DNA of 39,068 nt from Bryobacteraceae bacterium (lineage in GTDB: Bacteria; Acidobacteriota; Terriglobia; Bryobacterales; Bryobacteraceae), in the NCBI GenBank assembly GCA_025062235.1, contig JANXAE010000012.1, positions 1-39,068 of the forward strand, given 5' to 3'. The notes below the pieces were generated by a model that saw only the letters and a program-made list of their open reading frames with translations, was not told the DNA's origin and made no database searches. A program made the position numbers and the translations under genes. Below are positions 26,656 through 36,525 of this stretch, one piece after another. How positions within the stretch are numbered: the stretch's first letter is position 1; each line of letters starts with the position of its first letter.

Positions 26656-26661
26656 TACAAT
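26656..26661 (+). promoter_or_regulatory. -10 box TACAAT six bases before a GTG start
   Basis: TACAAT is followed by six bases and GTG 26668, so the predicted transcript begins at the start codon. The GAGG next to the GTG is too close to act as a Shine-Dalgarno. No -35 element is visible. Confidence 0.45.
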
Positions 26662-26667
26662 CTTGAG

Positions 26668-28890
26668 GTGCTGCTCAAGAAGATCCTCCGCTATTTCAAC
26701 ATAGCGGCTGCTGTAGCGACCGCCCTCCTCGTCGCCTTGGTCTACTGGCATGCATGGCGGCCGCTGCCCCGAACCACCGGCCAGATCGAGGCGCCCGTCA
26801 GCGCCCCGGCCACGATCGCACGCGACGAGCTCGGCGTCCCTCACATCACGGCGGCCAGCATCGAGGACGCCCTGTTCCTGCAGGGCTACGTCACCGCGCA
26901 GGACAGGCTCTGGCAGATGGACGTTCTGCGGCGGCTGGCGGGCGGCACGCTGGCCGAGATCTTCGGCCCGGCTGCGCTAGAAGCCGATCTGTCCGCCCGA
27001 CGGCTGCGCCTGCACAAGATCGCACGGCAGCAACATGCGGATCTGCCCGAGGGCGATCGCAGGGTGCTGGACGCCTACGTCCGCGGAGTGAACTACTATA
27101 TGAGCACGCACGCTGCACGGCTGCCCGTGGAGTTTCGCCTGTTGCGTTACGAGCCCCGCCCGTGGTCGGGCGCCGATTCCCTGTTGATCGGGCTTCACAT
27201 GTTCCGCGCTCTGACCAGCACCTGGGAAATCGAGCGGCAGAAGCTCCGGTTGCGCCAGGCCGGTGATCCTGCGAAGGTGGACCGTCTTTTTCCGCTGCGC
27301 GCCGGCTGGGAGCCGGCGCCGGGCTCGAACGCTTGGGCCCTCTCGGGACGCTGGACGGCGAGCGGCAAGCCGCTGCTGGCCGGCGATCCGCATCTGGAGT
27401 ATACCCTGCCGGCGATCTGGCATCCCGTGCACCTGCGCGCACCCGGCCTCGACGTGATCGGCGCCGCGCTGGTGGGCGTCCCGTGCGTCATCATCGGGCA
27501 TAACCGCGACATCGCCTGGAGCATGACGAACCTCCAGTTCGACGTGCAGGATCTGTACGAGGTGAGGCTCGATGCGAGCACGGGCCTTTACTGGTACGAC
27601 GGTCGCTGGGAGCAGGCGCGGCTGGAGACCGAGACGATCCCCGTGCGCGGGGCCGCGCCCGTCGAATTGAAGCTCTGGGTCACGCGCCACGGGCCGGTCG
27701 TCGCCCGAGAGAAGGACCGCTCCTGGGCATTGCGTTGGACCGCTCAGGACACCGCGACCTTCGCTTTCCCCTTCCTCGACCTGAACCGCGCCGGGAACTG
27801 GCAGCAGTTCCGCGCCGCCCTGGCGCGCTTCCCGGGACCCGCGCAAAACTTCGTCTACGCCGATCGCCAAGGCCACATCGGCTACCAGGCCGCCGGGCGC
27901 TTGCCCATCCGCAGAGCACATGGCGGCGACCTGCCCGCCGATGGCAGTTCGCCCGAACAGGAGTGGGCCGGCTACATCCCTTTCGAAGCGCTGCCCTCGG
28001 CCTTCGACCCTCCCTCCGGCATGATCGTCTCTGCCAACCAGAACCCTTTCCCGGAGAACTTTCCTTATCCGGTGAGCGGCAGCTTCGCGCCGCCGTATCG
28101 CGCCGCCCAGATCCGCTCCTTGCTGGGCGCACGAAGCGGCTGGCGCGCCGAAGAGATGCTCTCCGTGCAGACGGACGTCTACTCGGCCTTCCACCACCTG
28201 CTGGCGCGCGCAACCGTCGCCGCATGCGAGCGCGCCGGACCACGCGATCCCGCGCTCGCGCCGGCCATCGAGCTTCTGGCGCGCTGGAACGGACAGATGG
28301 AGAAGGACTCGGCGGCGGCTTTCCTCGCCGTGCTGCTCGAAAGCCACTTCCGCAAGGCGGTCGTCGAACGGGCTTCGCCGGGCAACAGCCTCGTCTATCG
28401 TTTCGAAATCGCGCCCGCGGTGCTCGAACAGCTGCTCAGGGAGCGCCCGCGCGAATGGTTCGCGGATTTCGACGCCGTTTTGGTCACCGCCCTGACCGGG
28501 GCGCTCGAGGAAGGCCGGCGCATGCAGGGCAGCGATCCGCGACGCTGGCGTTGGGGCCAGGCAAATCGCCTGCTCGTCTCGCATCCCGTCCTCGGGCGTT
28601 TGCCGCTGATCGGCAAGTATTTCCGCATCGGCCCCGTACCCATGAGCGGCGCCGCGACGACGGTGAAGCAGACCACCACGCGGATCGGGCCGTCGCTGCG
28701 CATCGTGGTGGATTTCGCCGATCTCGACCGGAGCCTGTTCGTGCTGCCCGCAGGCGTCTCTGGCCATCCGCTTTCCCGGCGTTTCAAGGACCAGTGGGAG
28801 AGCTACTACCAAGGGCGGGCGTACCCGCTCGGCTTCGGCCGATTCCAGGCTCGGGAGGTGCTTCGTGTCAGGCCCCGCGCCCGCCACTGA
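26668..28890 (+). CDS. Penicillin acylase family N-terminal nucleophile hydrolase
   Basis: These enzymes are exported as one chain and cut themselves into alpha and beta subunits; they hydrolyse amide bonds of beta-lactams, acyl-homoserine lactones or other N-acyl compounds. The 740-residue chain has a membrane anchor or uncleaved signal (residues 12-28), an alpha-like part with DELGVPHITAASIEDALFLQGY, and the autocleavage/nucleophile site PGSNAWALSG (S220). LLAGDPHLEYTLP and VSANQNPFP follow, the latter with the catalytic Asn. All key residues are present. Natural substrate unknown; quorum-signal acylase is one option. GTG 26668 is chosen because the frame opens there directly after a TACAAT box. 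Confidence 0.9.
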   Translation: MLLKKILRYFNIAAAVATALLVALVYWHAWRPLPRTTGQIEAPVSAPATIARDELGVPHITAASIEDALFLQGYVTAQDRLWQMDVLRRLAGGTLAEIFGPAALEADLSARRLRLHKIARQQHADLPEGDRRVLDAYVRGVNYYMSTHAARLPVEFRLLRYEPRPWSGADSLLIGLHMFRALTSTWEIERQKLRLRQAGDPAKVDRLFPLRAGWEPAPGSNAWALSGRWTASGKPLLAGDPHLEYTLPAIWHPVHLRAPGLDVIGAALVGVPCVIIGHNRDIAWSMTNLQFDVQDLYEVRLDASTGLYWYDGRWEQARLETETIPVRGAAPVELKLWVTRHGPVVAREKDRSWALRWTAQDTATFAFPFLDLNRAGNWQQFRAALARFPGPAQNFVYADRQGHIGYQAAGRLPIRRAHGGDLPADGSSPEQEWAGYIPFEALPSAFDPPSGMIVSANQNPFPENFPYPVSGSFAPPYRAAQIRSLLGARSGWRAEEMLSVQTDVYSAFHHLLARATVAACERAGPRDPALAPAIELLARWNGQMEKDSAAAFLAVLLESHFRKAVVERASPGNSLVYRFEIAPAVLEQLLRERPREWFADFDAVLVTALTGALEEGRRMQGSDPRRWRWGQANRLLVSHPVLGRLPLIGKYFRIGPVPMSGAATTVKQTTTRIGPSLRIVVDFADLDRSLFVLPAGVSGHPLSRRFKDQWESYYQGRAYPLGFGRFQAREVLRVRPRARH

Positions 28891-29014
28891 GGGTCGGCCC
28901 TTGCCCGAAGGGCGGCGGCTGGCCGAGCCGGGGCCGAGACAGCAGGCAGCTGGAAGGCCGGTGCGCGAGCGGCGGTGGCGCGGGCGCAGGGGACTCGGTG
29001 CGGGCCGAGTGCGT

Positions 29015-29311
29015 TCAGCCCGTGCGCGGCTGGCGCGGGCCGCCCGGGGGGCGGCGGATGCTGTCGAGGAGGGCCTGGGCGTACAGATCGAGGGCGCGGA
29101 GCTTCACGCCCCAACGCGCTAGCCTGGCCAGCAACTGGCGCCCGGTCTCGTCGGCGGCAGTCAGACGGCCGAGCACGACGTGCACCTTGCGCCCCGCGGC
29201 CATGGCTTCGCGGCAGCGCTGCTCGAGCAGGCGCGCACAGTCGGCCACGAGCCCGCCATTGATGTGGATCGTGGTGCTCTGGCGCCGCTCGGATTCATCC
29301 AGGCGGAACAC
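29015..29311 (-). CDS. Small STAS-domain protein
   Basis: The 98-residue product looks like a stand-alone STAS domain of the anti-sigma-factor-antagonist fold. The pattern is a beta-strand and INGGLVADCARLLEQ (like L-x-G-L...C..LE), then VHVVLGRLTAADETGRQLLARLARWGVKL. At the place of the conserved Asp-Ser-Ser-Gly phosphorylation motif it has D54-E55-T56-G57, so the classic phospho-serine is a Glu, perhaps a permanent phospho-mimic (inference). The start is GTG 29311 with GGAG about ten bases upstream; only a rare codon could extend it. It is divergent from the sigma-54 activator at 29462, sharing a 150-base region with a palindrome. No anti-sigma kinase is nearby. A shadow frame is unlikely given the coherent fold pattern. 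Confidence 0.6.
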   Translation of the reverse strand: MFRLDESERRQSTTIHINGGLVADCARLLEQRCREAMAAGRKVHVVLGRLTAADETGRQLLARLARWGVKLRALDLYAQALLDSIRRPPGGPRQPRTG

Positions 29312-29412
29312 GACGGGAACGCTCCATCCCGGGCAGGAGCAAATTCATGGCCGCTCGAGCCAGGTCGCTGGATGCGGGTTGCGGCAGTCTGCGGGCGGGT
29401 GCGGGTGACGAC

Positions 29413-29441
29413 TTCGGCAATTGCCGACGGCAATTGCCGAA
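29413..29441. promoter_or_regulatory. Perfect 29-base palindrome, probable operator
   Basis: TTCGGCAATTGCCG (29413-29426), one A, then its exact reverse complement (29428-29441). Each arm contains the 12-base palindrome CGGCAATTGCCG (29415-29426 and 29428-29439), so the site offers two abutting dimer sites with a 13-base period. It covers the -35 position of the -10 box TATCCT (29448-29453) of the activator gene. Likely bound by the activator itself or another dimeric regulator. Confidence 0.65.
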
Positions 29442-29447
29442 CTGCGC

Positions 29448-29453
29448 TATCCT
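29448..29453 (+). promoter_or_regulatory. -10 box TATCCT before the GAF-type activator gene
   Basis: TATCCT ends eight bases before ATG 29462, which has no Shine-Dalgarno; a leaderless or nearly leaderless transcript is predicted. The palindrome lies just upstream in place of a -35 element. Confidence 0.4.
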
Positions 29454-29461
29454 GGATTCCG

Positions 29462-31024
<1,563 letters not shown>

Positions 31025-31036
31025 AAGCCCACAGGT

Positions 31037-31053
31037 TTGGAAGGTTGATTGCA
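31037..31053 (+). promoter_or_regulatory. Sigma-54 (-24/-12) promoter of the efflux operon
   Basis: TTGGAAGG-N4-TTGCA has GG at 31039-31040 and GC at 31051-31052, the strict 12-base offset, with a perfect TTGCA -12 half. Differences from TGGCACG-N4-TTGCA are only two bases in the -24 half. Transcription should start near 31064. It sits between the gene for a sigma-54 activator and its likely target genes. Confidence 0.65.
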
Positions 31054-31094
31054 CGACGCCAGGAGTGAGTCCGGTGAAACCTCGCGGAGCTGGA

Positions 31095-32453
31095 ATGCCT
31101 GACGCAACTTGCCTCGAACATCCCGGGCGGCGAGCGGCGAGCCTTGTCGCCTGCTTGATCGCTTTGCTGGGCGCTTCGCCCGCCGCGCAGGCGGAAAGGA
31201 TCAAGCTCACGCTCTCGCAAGCCGTCGAGATGGCGCGCAAGAACAACCTGCAGGCGCGGCTGGCCGCGGAGCACCGCGAGGAAGCCGACGCCATGAAGGA
31301 CTTCGCCCGCTCGGCCCTGCTGCCCAACCTCCATGGCTCGAGCTACCAGATGGACCTCACGGTGAACCTCGCGGCCATGGGCTTTTCGCCCAAGAACCTG
31401 CCCGGAATCCCCATCCCGCTGTTCGTCGGGCCGTTCAATCGCTTCGATGCCCGCGTACAGCTCGTGCAGAGCATCTTCAGCTTCACCTCGCTGAAGCGGT
31501 TCCAGGCCGGTCGTCACGGTGCGGCGGCGGCGGCGCATGCCGAGCGCCAAGCGCTCCAGCTCGTCACCGCCGCGACCGCGCTCGCCTACCTGGGCGTGCT
31601 CGAAGCCGAGCAGAACGTCGCCGCGGCCGAAGCGGACGTACAACTGGCGGTGCGACTTCTGGAGCTGGCGCGCAGCCGGCGCGAAGCGGGGGTTGCCACC
31701 GGGGTGGATGTGGCCCGCGCCGAAACCAGGCTTGCGGGCCAGCGGGTTCGGCTGGCGCAGGCGCGGGCGCAACTCGACACTGCGCGACTGAACTTGCTGC
31801 GGACCATCGGGGCGGACCTTTCCAGCGAGCTCGAGCTTTCCGACCGGCTGACGTTCACGCCCGAAGCTTTGCCCGATGTCTCCAAGGCCATCGCACAGGC
31901 ATTGGCGAACCGCGCCGACCTGAAAGCCGCCCGCGAGCAGCTCCGCGCTGCCGAGGCCGAGTACGGCGCGGCCCTGGGCGGCTGGATGCCTTCCCTGAGC
32001 TTTTTCGGCGACTACGGCTCGAGCGGTTTGCGCCCGAACGAACTGAACCTGCCCACCCGCAGCGTAGGCATCCGCATTGACGTACCCATTTTCAACGGCG
32101 GTCGTACCCGGGCGGAAACGCAACTGGCGGCCGCCCGGAGGCGTCAGGCCCAGGCCCGATACGAAGATCTTCGCGCCGCCATCGAGAAGGAGGTGCGCGA
32201 GGCGCTCGATCACCTGGCGGTGCGCACCGAGCAGGTGCGAGCGGCGGAGAGCGCCTTTCGGCTGGCCGAGCGCGAGCTGGAGCTGGCGCAGGACCGCTTC
32301 CGCAACGGCTTGGCCGACAACGTCGAGGTCGTGCAGGCCCAGACCGCCTTGGAGAATGCCCGCAAGGATTGGATCGCTAGCCTGGCGCTTTACAACATGG
32401 CTCGCCTGAATCTGGCGGTCGCGACCGGACACGCCGAAGATTTCAAGTTCTGA
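31095..32453 (+). CDS. TolC-family outer-membrane efflux channel
   Basis: TolC-type trimers form the outer-membrane exit duct of tripartite pumps. The 452-residue protein has a signal peptide (h-region SLVACLIALLG, cleavage expected after SPAAQA). It then has two repeats typical of the family: LTLSQAVEMARKNNLQARLA starts the first, and a second set of long helices (EEHREEAD-like, EKEVREALDHLAVRTEQVR, AESAFRLAERELELAQDRFRNGLAD) forms the tunnel. IDVPIFNGGRTRAE matches the conserved barrel-to-helix junction. ATG 31095 is favoured: GCGGAG lies five bases upstream and the predicted sigma-54 start at 31064 leaves this leader intact. GTG 31074 (AGGAG eight bases upstream) would add seven residues and is the alternative. 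It is first in a three-gene operon. Confidence 0.9.
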   Translation: MPDATCLEHPGRRAASLVACLIALLGASPAAQAERIKLTLSQAVEMARKNNLQARLAAEHREEADAMKDFARSALLPNLHGSSYQMDLTVNLAAMGFSPKNLPGIPIPLFVGPFNRFDARVQLVQSIFSFTSLKRFQAGRHGAAAAAHAERQALQLVTAATALAYLGVLEAEQNVAAAEADVQLAVRLLELARSRREAGVATGVDVARAETRLAGQRVRLAQARAQLDTARLNLLRTIGADLSSELELSDRLTFTPEALPDVSKAIAQALANRADLKAAREQLRAAEAEYGAALGGWMPSLSFFGDYGSSGLRPNELNLPTRSVGIRIDVPIFNGGRTRAETQLAAARRRQAQARYEDLRAAIEKEVREALDHLAVRTEQVRAAESAFRLAERELELAQDRFRNGLADNVEVVQAQTALENARKDWIASLALYNMARLNLAVATGHAEDFKF

Positions 32454-32474
32454 AGAAGGGAGCGAGGAGAACCC

Positions 32475-33797
32475 ATGCCGGAAAATCCCCTGCCGGCGCA
32501 GCAGATCGCCCGGATGGAAGATCACCCCGACGAAAGAGCCCCCCGCCGTGCGGCCGCGAGCCGGCGCCGCATGTTGTTCATCGTGGCCCTGCTCGCCGGT
32601 GCAGCGCTGGCCGTCTGGTACTACTGGCAGCGGCGTGCCTACGAAACCACGGACAACGCCTTCATCGAGGGGGCCATCATCCAGATCAGCCCGCGCGTCT
32701 TCGGTCAGGTCCTGCGCGTGCACGTCGAAGACAATCAGCATGTGAACCGCGGCGACCTGCTGGTAGAGCTCGACCCGGCCGATTACGAGGCGCGCCTGAC
32801 CGAGGCCCGCGCGCGCTTGCAGGACATCCTGGCGCGCGCCGAAGGCGCACGCGCCGGCCTGTCGGCCACGACGACGACGACGAGCGCGGCTCTGGTGCAG
32901 GCGCGGGCCGGCCTCGAAGCCGCTCGCGCCCAGGTCGAGATGCTGCGGGCGCGGCTGGACGAGGCCGAAGCCGCCGTGCGAGCCGCGGAGGCCAACCTGG
33001 CGCAGGCGCGGGCGCGGCGCGCCGCTGCCGAGGCCGAAGCCAAGCGAGCGGCGGCGGATTTCGAGCGCTATCGCGCCCTGTTCGCCAAGGATGAAATCTC
33101 CCGCCAGATGCTGGACCGCGCCGAGACCGAGGCCCGCGCCGCGGCAGCCAATCTCGATGCAGCCACGCAACTGGTGGCCGCCGCCGAGGCCGACCTCGCG
33201 CGCGCCAAGGCCTTGCAAGGGTCCACGCAGGCCGCGCTGCGGCAGGCCGAGACTGCGGTGCAGCAGGCCGAGGGCAAGGTGCGAGAAGCCCAGGCCGGCC
33301 AGGACCAGGTCCGCGCACGTCAGAGCGAGGTCCAGGCCTTGACCGCCAGCATCGAGCTTCAGCGCGCGCTGGTGCGCCAGGCCGAGCTGAACCTTTCCTA
33401 CACCCAGATCCGCGCCCCCGAGGCCGGCTACATCACCAAGAAATCCGTCGAGCCCGGCAACATCGTGCAACCCGGGCAGGCGCTGATGGCGCTGGTTTGC
33501 GACCGCCTATGGGTGGTGGCGAATTTCAAGGAGACGCAGCTCAGGCGCATGCGGCCTGGCCAGCCGGCGGAGATCAGGATTGATGCGTACCCGCAGCTCA
33601 GACTGCGCGGCCGCGTGGACAGCATCCAGAGCGGCTCGGGCGCCCGCTTCAGCCTGCTGCCCCCGGAGAATGCGACGGGCAACTACGTCAAGGTCGTGCA
33701 GCGCGTGCCGGTGAAGATCGTATTCACCGATCCGCTGCCGAGTCAGTACAAGCTCGGCCCCGGCATGTCGGTGGTGCCCAGGGTGAGAGTCCGATGA
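32475..33797 (+). CDS. EmrA/HlyD-type membrane fusion protein
   Basis: The periplasmic adaptor links the inner-membrane pump to TolC. The 440-residue protein has a short cytoplasmic N-terminus, one membrane helix (about 34-54, MLFIVALLAGAALAVWYYW), and the lipoyl half-motif IIQISPRVFGQVLRVHVEDNQ. An unusually long alpha-helical hairpin of Ala/Glu/Arg heptads follows (about 100-310), then the second lipoyl half, LNLSYTQIRAPEAGYITKK, and a beta-barrel region (LWVVANFKETQLRRMRPGQ). This is the EmrA/FarA group that works with MFS pumps. GAGGAG precedes the ATG, 21 bases after the tolC stop. The hairpin contains five ACG Thr codons in a row (32868-32882). The stop overlaps the MFS start by four bases. 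Confidence 0.93.
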   Translation: MPENPLPAQQIARMEDHPDERAPRRAAASRRRMLFIVALLAGAALAVWYYWQRRAYETTDNAFIEGAIIQISPRVFGQVLRVHVEDNQHVNRGDLLVELDPADYEARLTEARARLQDILARAEGARAGLSATTTTTSAALVQARAGLEAARAQVEMLRARLDEAEAAVRAAEANLAQARARRAAAEAEAKRAAADFERYRALFAKDEISRQMLDRAETEARAAAANLDAATQLVAAAEADLARAKALQGSTQAALRQAETAVQQAEGKVREAQAGQDQVRARQSEVQALTASIELQRALVRQAELNLSYTQIRAPEAGYITKKSVEPGNIVQPGQALMALVCDRLWVVANFKETQLRRMRPGQPAEIRIDAYPQLRLRGRVDSIQSGSGARFSLLPPENATGNYVKVVQRVPVKIVFTDPLPSQYKLGPGMSVVPRVRVR

Positions 33798-35374
33798 GCG
33801 CGACCTCACATCCTGACGGGGCCGCCGCCGGGTGGCGCCCGCGGCACAATCCCTGGCTCATCGCAGCCGCGATCGTCCTGCCCACTTTCATGGAGGTGCT
33901 CGATACGACGATCGTGACGGTCGCGCTGCCTCACATCGCAGGCAGCATGGCAGCCACCAGCTCCGAGGCCACCTGGACGCTGACCAGCTATCTGGTGGCC
34001 AACGGCGTGGTGGTGCCGATCAGCGCGTGGCTGGCGTTGCGCTTCGGCCGCAAGCGGCTGCTGATGTTCTGTACCGCCCTGTTCGTCGCCAGCTCGATGG
34101 TCTGCGGCCTGGCGACCAATCTCGGCATCCTCGTGGTGGCCCGCATCTTCCAGGGCATCGGCGGCGGCGCCATGGTCCCTCTGGCGCAGGCAGTACTGCT
34201 CGAAAGCTTTCCGCCCGAAAAGCGCGGCCTCTCGATGGCCGTATTCGGCCTGGTGGTGGTGCTGGCCCCCGTGATCGGCCCCATCTTCGGCGGCTGGTTG
34301 ACCGACAACTACTCCTGGCGATGGGCCTTTTACATCAATCTTCCCACCGGGTTGCTGGCTCTCTATCTGATGAGCCGCTACCTCGAAGATCCTCCCTGGA
34401 TCCGCCAGGGCGAGGCCGGACCGCTCGACAGGCTCGGGCTGGCCTTGCTGATCGTCTGGATCGGCGCCTTGCAAATCATGCTCGACAAGGGGCAGGACGA
34501 GGACTGGTTCGCCAGCCGGTTCATCACCACGCTGGCCGTGATCACAGTGGCCGGTCTGCTCGCCTTCCTCTTGCGGGAGCTGCGCACAGCCAACCCAGTG
34601 GTGGACCTGAGAGTCTTTGCGGACCGCAACTTCGCCGTTTCCACCTGGACGATCTTCGTGATCAGCGGCGGAATGTACGCCGCCATGACCCTGCTCCCGC
34701 AGTTCCTCCAGACGCTGCTGGCCTACAACGCCGAGCACAGCGGCTGGGCCGTGGCGCCCCGCGGCCTAGGGGCGTTCTTCGGCTTGCCGATCGCCGGCTG
34801 GCTGCTTGCCAGGGTGGACGGGCGGAAGCTGATCGTATTCGGCATCTGCACGTTCGCTCTCGCCACCTACTGGCTCGGCAACCTCACGCTGGAGACCAGC
34901 ATCGCCAGCCTGGCGGCGACCAACCTGGTCCACGGCTTCGCCACGGGATTCATTTTCGTGCCCCTGGCTGCCCTCGCCGTGGCGCGCCTGCGCAACGAGC
35001 AGATGGGCAACGCGACTTCGCTGTTCAACCTCATGCGCAACGTCGGCGGCAGCATCGGAATTTCGGCGTGGACGGCATACCTGGTGCGCAGCGCGCAGCG
35101 CAATCAGGCGATGCTGGTCGGTCACCTGACACCGTACGATCCCGATTATCAGCGCTATGTCGCCGCGTTGCAGGCGGGTCTGGGGCGGTTGGTGGGCGCG
35201 CCGCAGGCGTGGCGCACCGCGCAGGGCGCGCTCTACGCGATCCTGTTGCAGCAGTCCACGCTGCTGGCCTTCGTGCAGACGCACCGCTGGGTGGCCGTGA
35301 TGATCCTGGCCTGCCTGCCGGCGCCGTTCCTGATGCGTCGGGCGCTGGCGCGAAAAGCCACAGCCCTGCACTGA
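33794..35374 (+). CDS. EmrB/QacA-type (DHA2) drug:H+ antiporter
   Basis: The 526-residue inner-membrane protein has 14 predicted helices, the DHA2 number. Characteristic motifs are present: LDTTIVTVALPHIAGSM in helix 1 (motif D1), RFGRKRLLMF (motif A) and VVLAPVIGPIFGGWLTD (motif C, the antiporter signature). NYSWRWAFYINLP follows motif C, as in EmrB. It should export hydrophobic compounds by proton exchange through EmrA and TolC. The ATG overlaps the emrA-like stop (ATGA), showing a coupled operon. The whole set is transcribed away from the GAF-type activator. The stop lies only five bases from the convergent glycosyltransferase stop. Substrate not predictable. Confidence 0.94.
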   Translation: MSATSHPDGAAAGWRPRHNPWLIAAAIVLPTFMEVLDTTIVTVALPHIAGSMAATSSEATWTLTSYLVANGVVVPISAWLALRFGRKRLLMFCTALFVASSMVCGLATNLGILVVARIFQGIGGGAMVPLAQAVLLESFPPEKRGLSMAVFGLVVVLAPVIGPIFGGWLTDNYSWRWAFYINLPTGLLALYLMSRYLEDPPWIRQGEAGPLDRLGLALLIVWIGALQIMLDKGQDEDWFASRFITTLAVITVAGLLAFLLRELRTANPVVDLRVFADRNFAVSTWTIFVISGGMYAAMTLLPQFLQTLLAYNAEHSGWAVAPRGLGAFFGLPIAGWLLARVDGRKLIVFGICTFALATYWLGNLTLETSIASLAATNLVHGFATGFIFVPLAALAVARLRNEQMGNATSLFNLMRNVGGSIGISAWTAYLVRSAQRNQAMLVGHLTPYDPDYQRYVAALQAGLGRLVGAPQAWRTAQGALYAILLQQSTLLAFVQTHRWVAVMILACLPAPFLMRRALARKATALH

Positions 35375-35379
35375 GCGCG

Positions 35380-36525
35380 TCAGTCCAGCGGCCTGATGCG
35401 GCCGTTCCGTTCCAGCACGTACTCGCGGCCGCGCCAAGTGATGGCATTGCCGCAGAATCCCGCCACCCAGAACGCGAAACTCAGCATCTCCTCCACCGGA
35501 AGAAGCCACCAGCTGCGACGGAAAAGCGGGTCGGCGAGCACCAGGCGGGCCACGCTCCAGGCGGCCACGGCGCGGGCGGCCACCGTCACCGCGGCCCAGG
35601 GCCACGCCCAAGGCGCCGCCAGCAGACTGAGCACAACGAGGGGGAGCGGGTAAGTGAAAACCTGCCCGACATACCCCAATGGTCGCGAGCGGCGCGTGGA
35701 GCGCATCCACCGCAACCGATGACGGAAGTTTTCCTTCCACTGGTGGCTGCCGATGTGATGCTCGACCAGGTTGCGCGAGAGGATGACACGCCAGCCGGCC
35801 TCGGCCACCTTCCGCCCCATCACGAAGTCCTCCGCCAGATAGTCCGCAAGGACCTCGACGCCGCCGATCGCCTCCAAGGCCTGTCTGCGCGCCACGATCG
35901 TGGGACCCACGGCGAAGCGGACGCCCTCGACCAGGCGGGCCGCCAGCAGGCCCGCGAGAAAGTCCGTGTTCATCCCCAAGGCTTCCAGTCGCGACCAGAA
36001 ACTGGGACCCGGCACGGCCCGATACGGACAGGTGCTCAGCCCGAGGCGGGAATCGGCGAACTCCCCCGCGACGCGGCCGAGAAAATCCGGCGCCACGCGG
36101 GTGTCGCTGTCGGCCATGACCAGAAGATCGTGCCGCGCCACGGCCAGCATCCGGGCCAGACTGTACACCTTCGCGTTCGGGCAGGACGGCTCGCCTGTGA
36201 CGATCAGGCGGGAAGGCACGCCAGGGAACTCCCGCGCCACCTGCTCAAAGACGGCGCGCGCGGGATCATCCGCGCTGCGTACTGCGGCCAGGATCTCGAA
36301 CTCCGGATACTTCTGCCGGAAATAACTACGGAGGTTCTCGTCCAATCCGCGATCGGCGCCGGCCAGGGGTCGCAGTACGCTGATCGGCACGTGCGGTCCG
36401 CCGGAGGGACGCGGCTGGCGAAGATAGCTGCGCACGGCTGCCAGCACGAGCAGGCAGTATCCCAAGGCCCCAGCCGTCAACGCCAGAGCCGCCGCGGCCA
36501 GCATGGCGTTCCCTGGCGAAGTCAC
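35380..36525 (-). CDS. HpnI-like / ceramide glucosyltransferase-type glycosyltransferase (GT21)
   Basis: The 381-residue membrane protein starts with a hydrophobic helix (about 8-31) followed by a GT-A domain: [53 protein letters not shown] (the metal-binding DxD at 139-141) and [26 protein letters not shown] carries the conserved (R/Q)xxRW motif, and several C-terminal membrane helices follow. This matches ceramide glucosyltransferases and their bacterial relative HpnI, which adds N-acetylglucosamine in hopanoid-linked lipid assembly. No other hpn gene is in the window, so acceptor identity is open. GTG 36525 overlaps the thrS stop by four bases (GTGA), implying coupling; ATG 36504 is the alternative. 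Confidence 0.82.
   Translation of the reverse strand: MTSPGNAMLAAAALALTAGALGYCLLVLAAVRSYLRQPRPSGGPHVPISVLRPLAGADRGLDENLRSYFRQKYPEFEILAAVRSADDPARAVFEQVAREFPGVPSRLIVTGEPSCPNAKVYSLARMLAVARHDLLVMADSDTRVAPDFLGRVAGEFADSRLGLSTCPYRAVPGPSFWSRLEALGMNTDFLAGLLAARLVEGVRFAVGPTIVARRQALEAIGGVEVLADYLAEDFVMGRKVAEAGWRVILSRNLVEHHIGSHQWKENFRHRLRWMRSTRRSRPLGYVGQVFTYPLPLVVLSLLAAPWAWPWAAVTVAARAVAAWSVARLVLADPLFRRSWWLLPVEEMLSFAFWVAGFCGNAITWRGREYVLERNGRIRPLD

Noticed and set aside
28897-29010. Short G-C hairpins after the penicillin-acylase stop and before the STAS stop
   Set aside because: Stems of six pairs without U-tracts; not sufficient to call terminators.
29371-29386. A sigma-54-like TGGATGCGGGTTGC before the GAF-type activator
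   Set aside because: The GG-to-GC offset is 11, one base too short for sigma-54.
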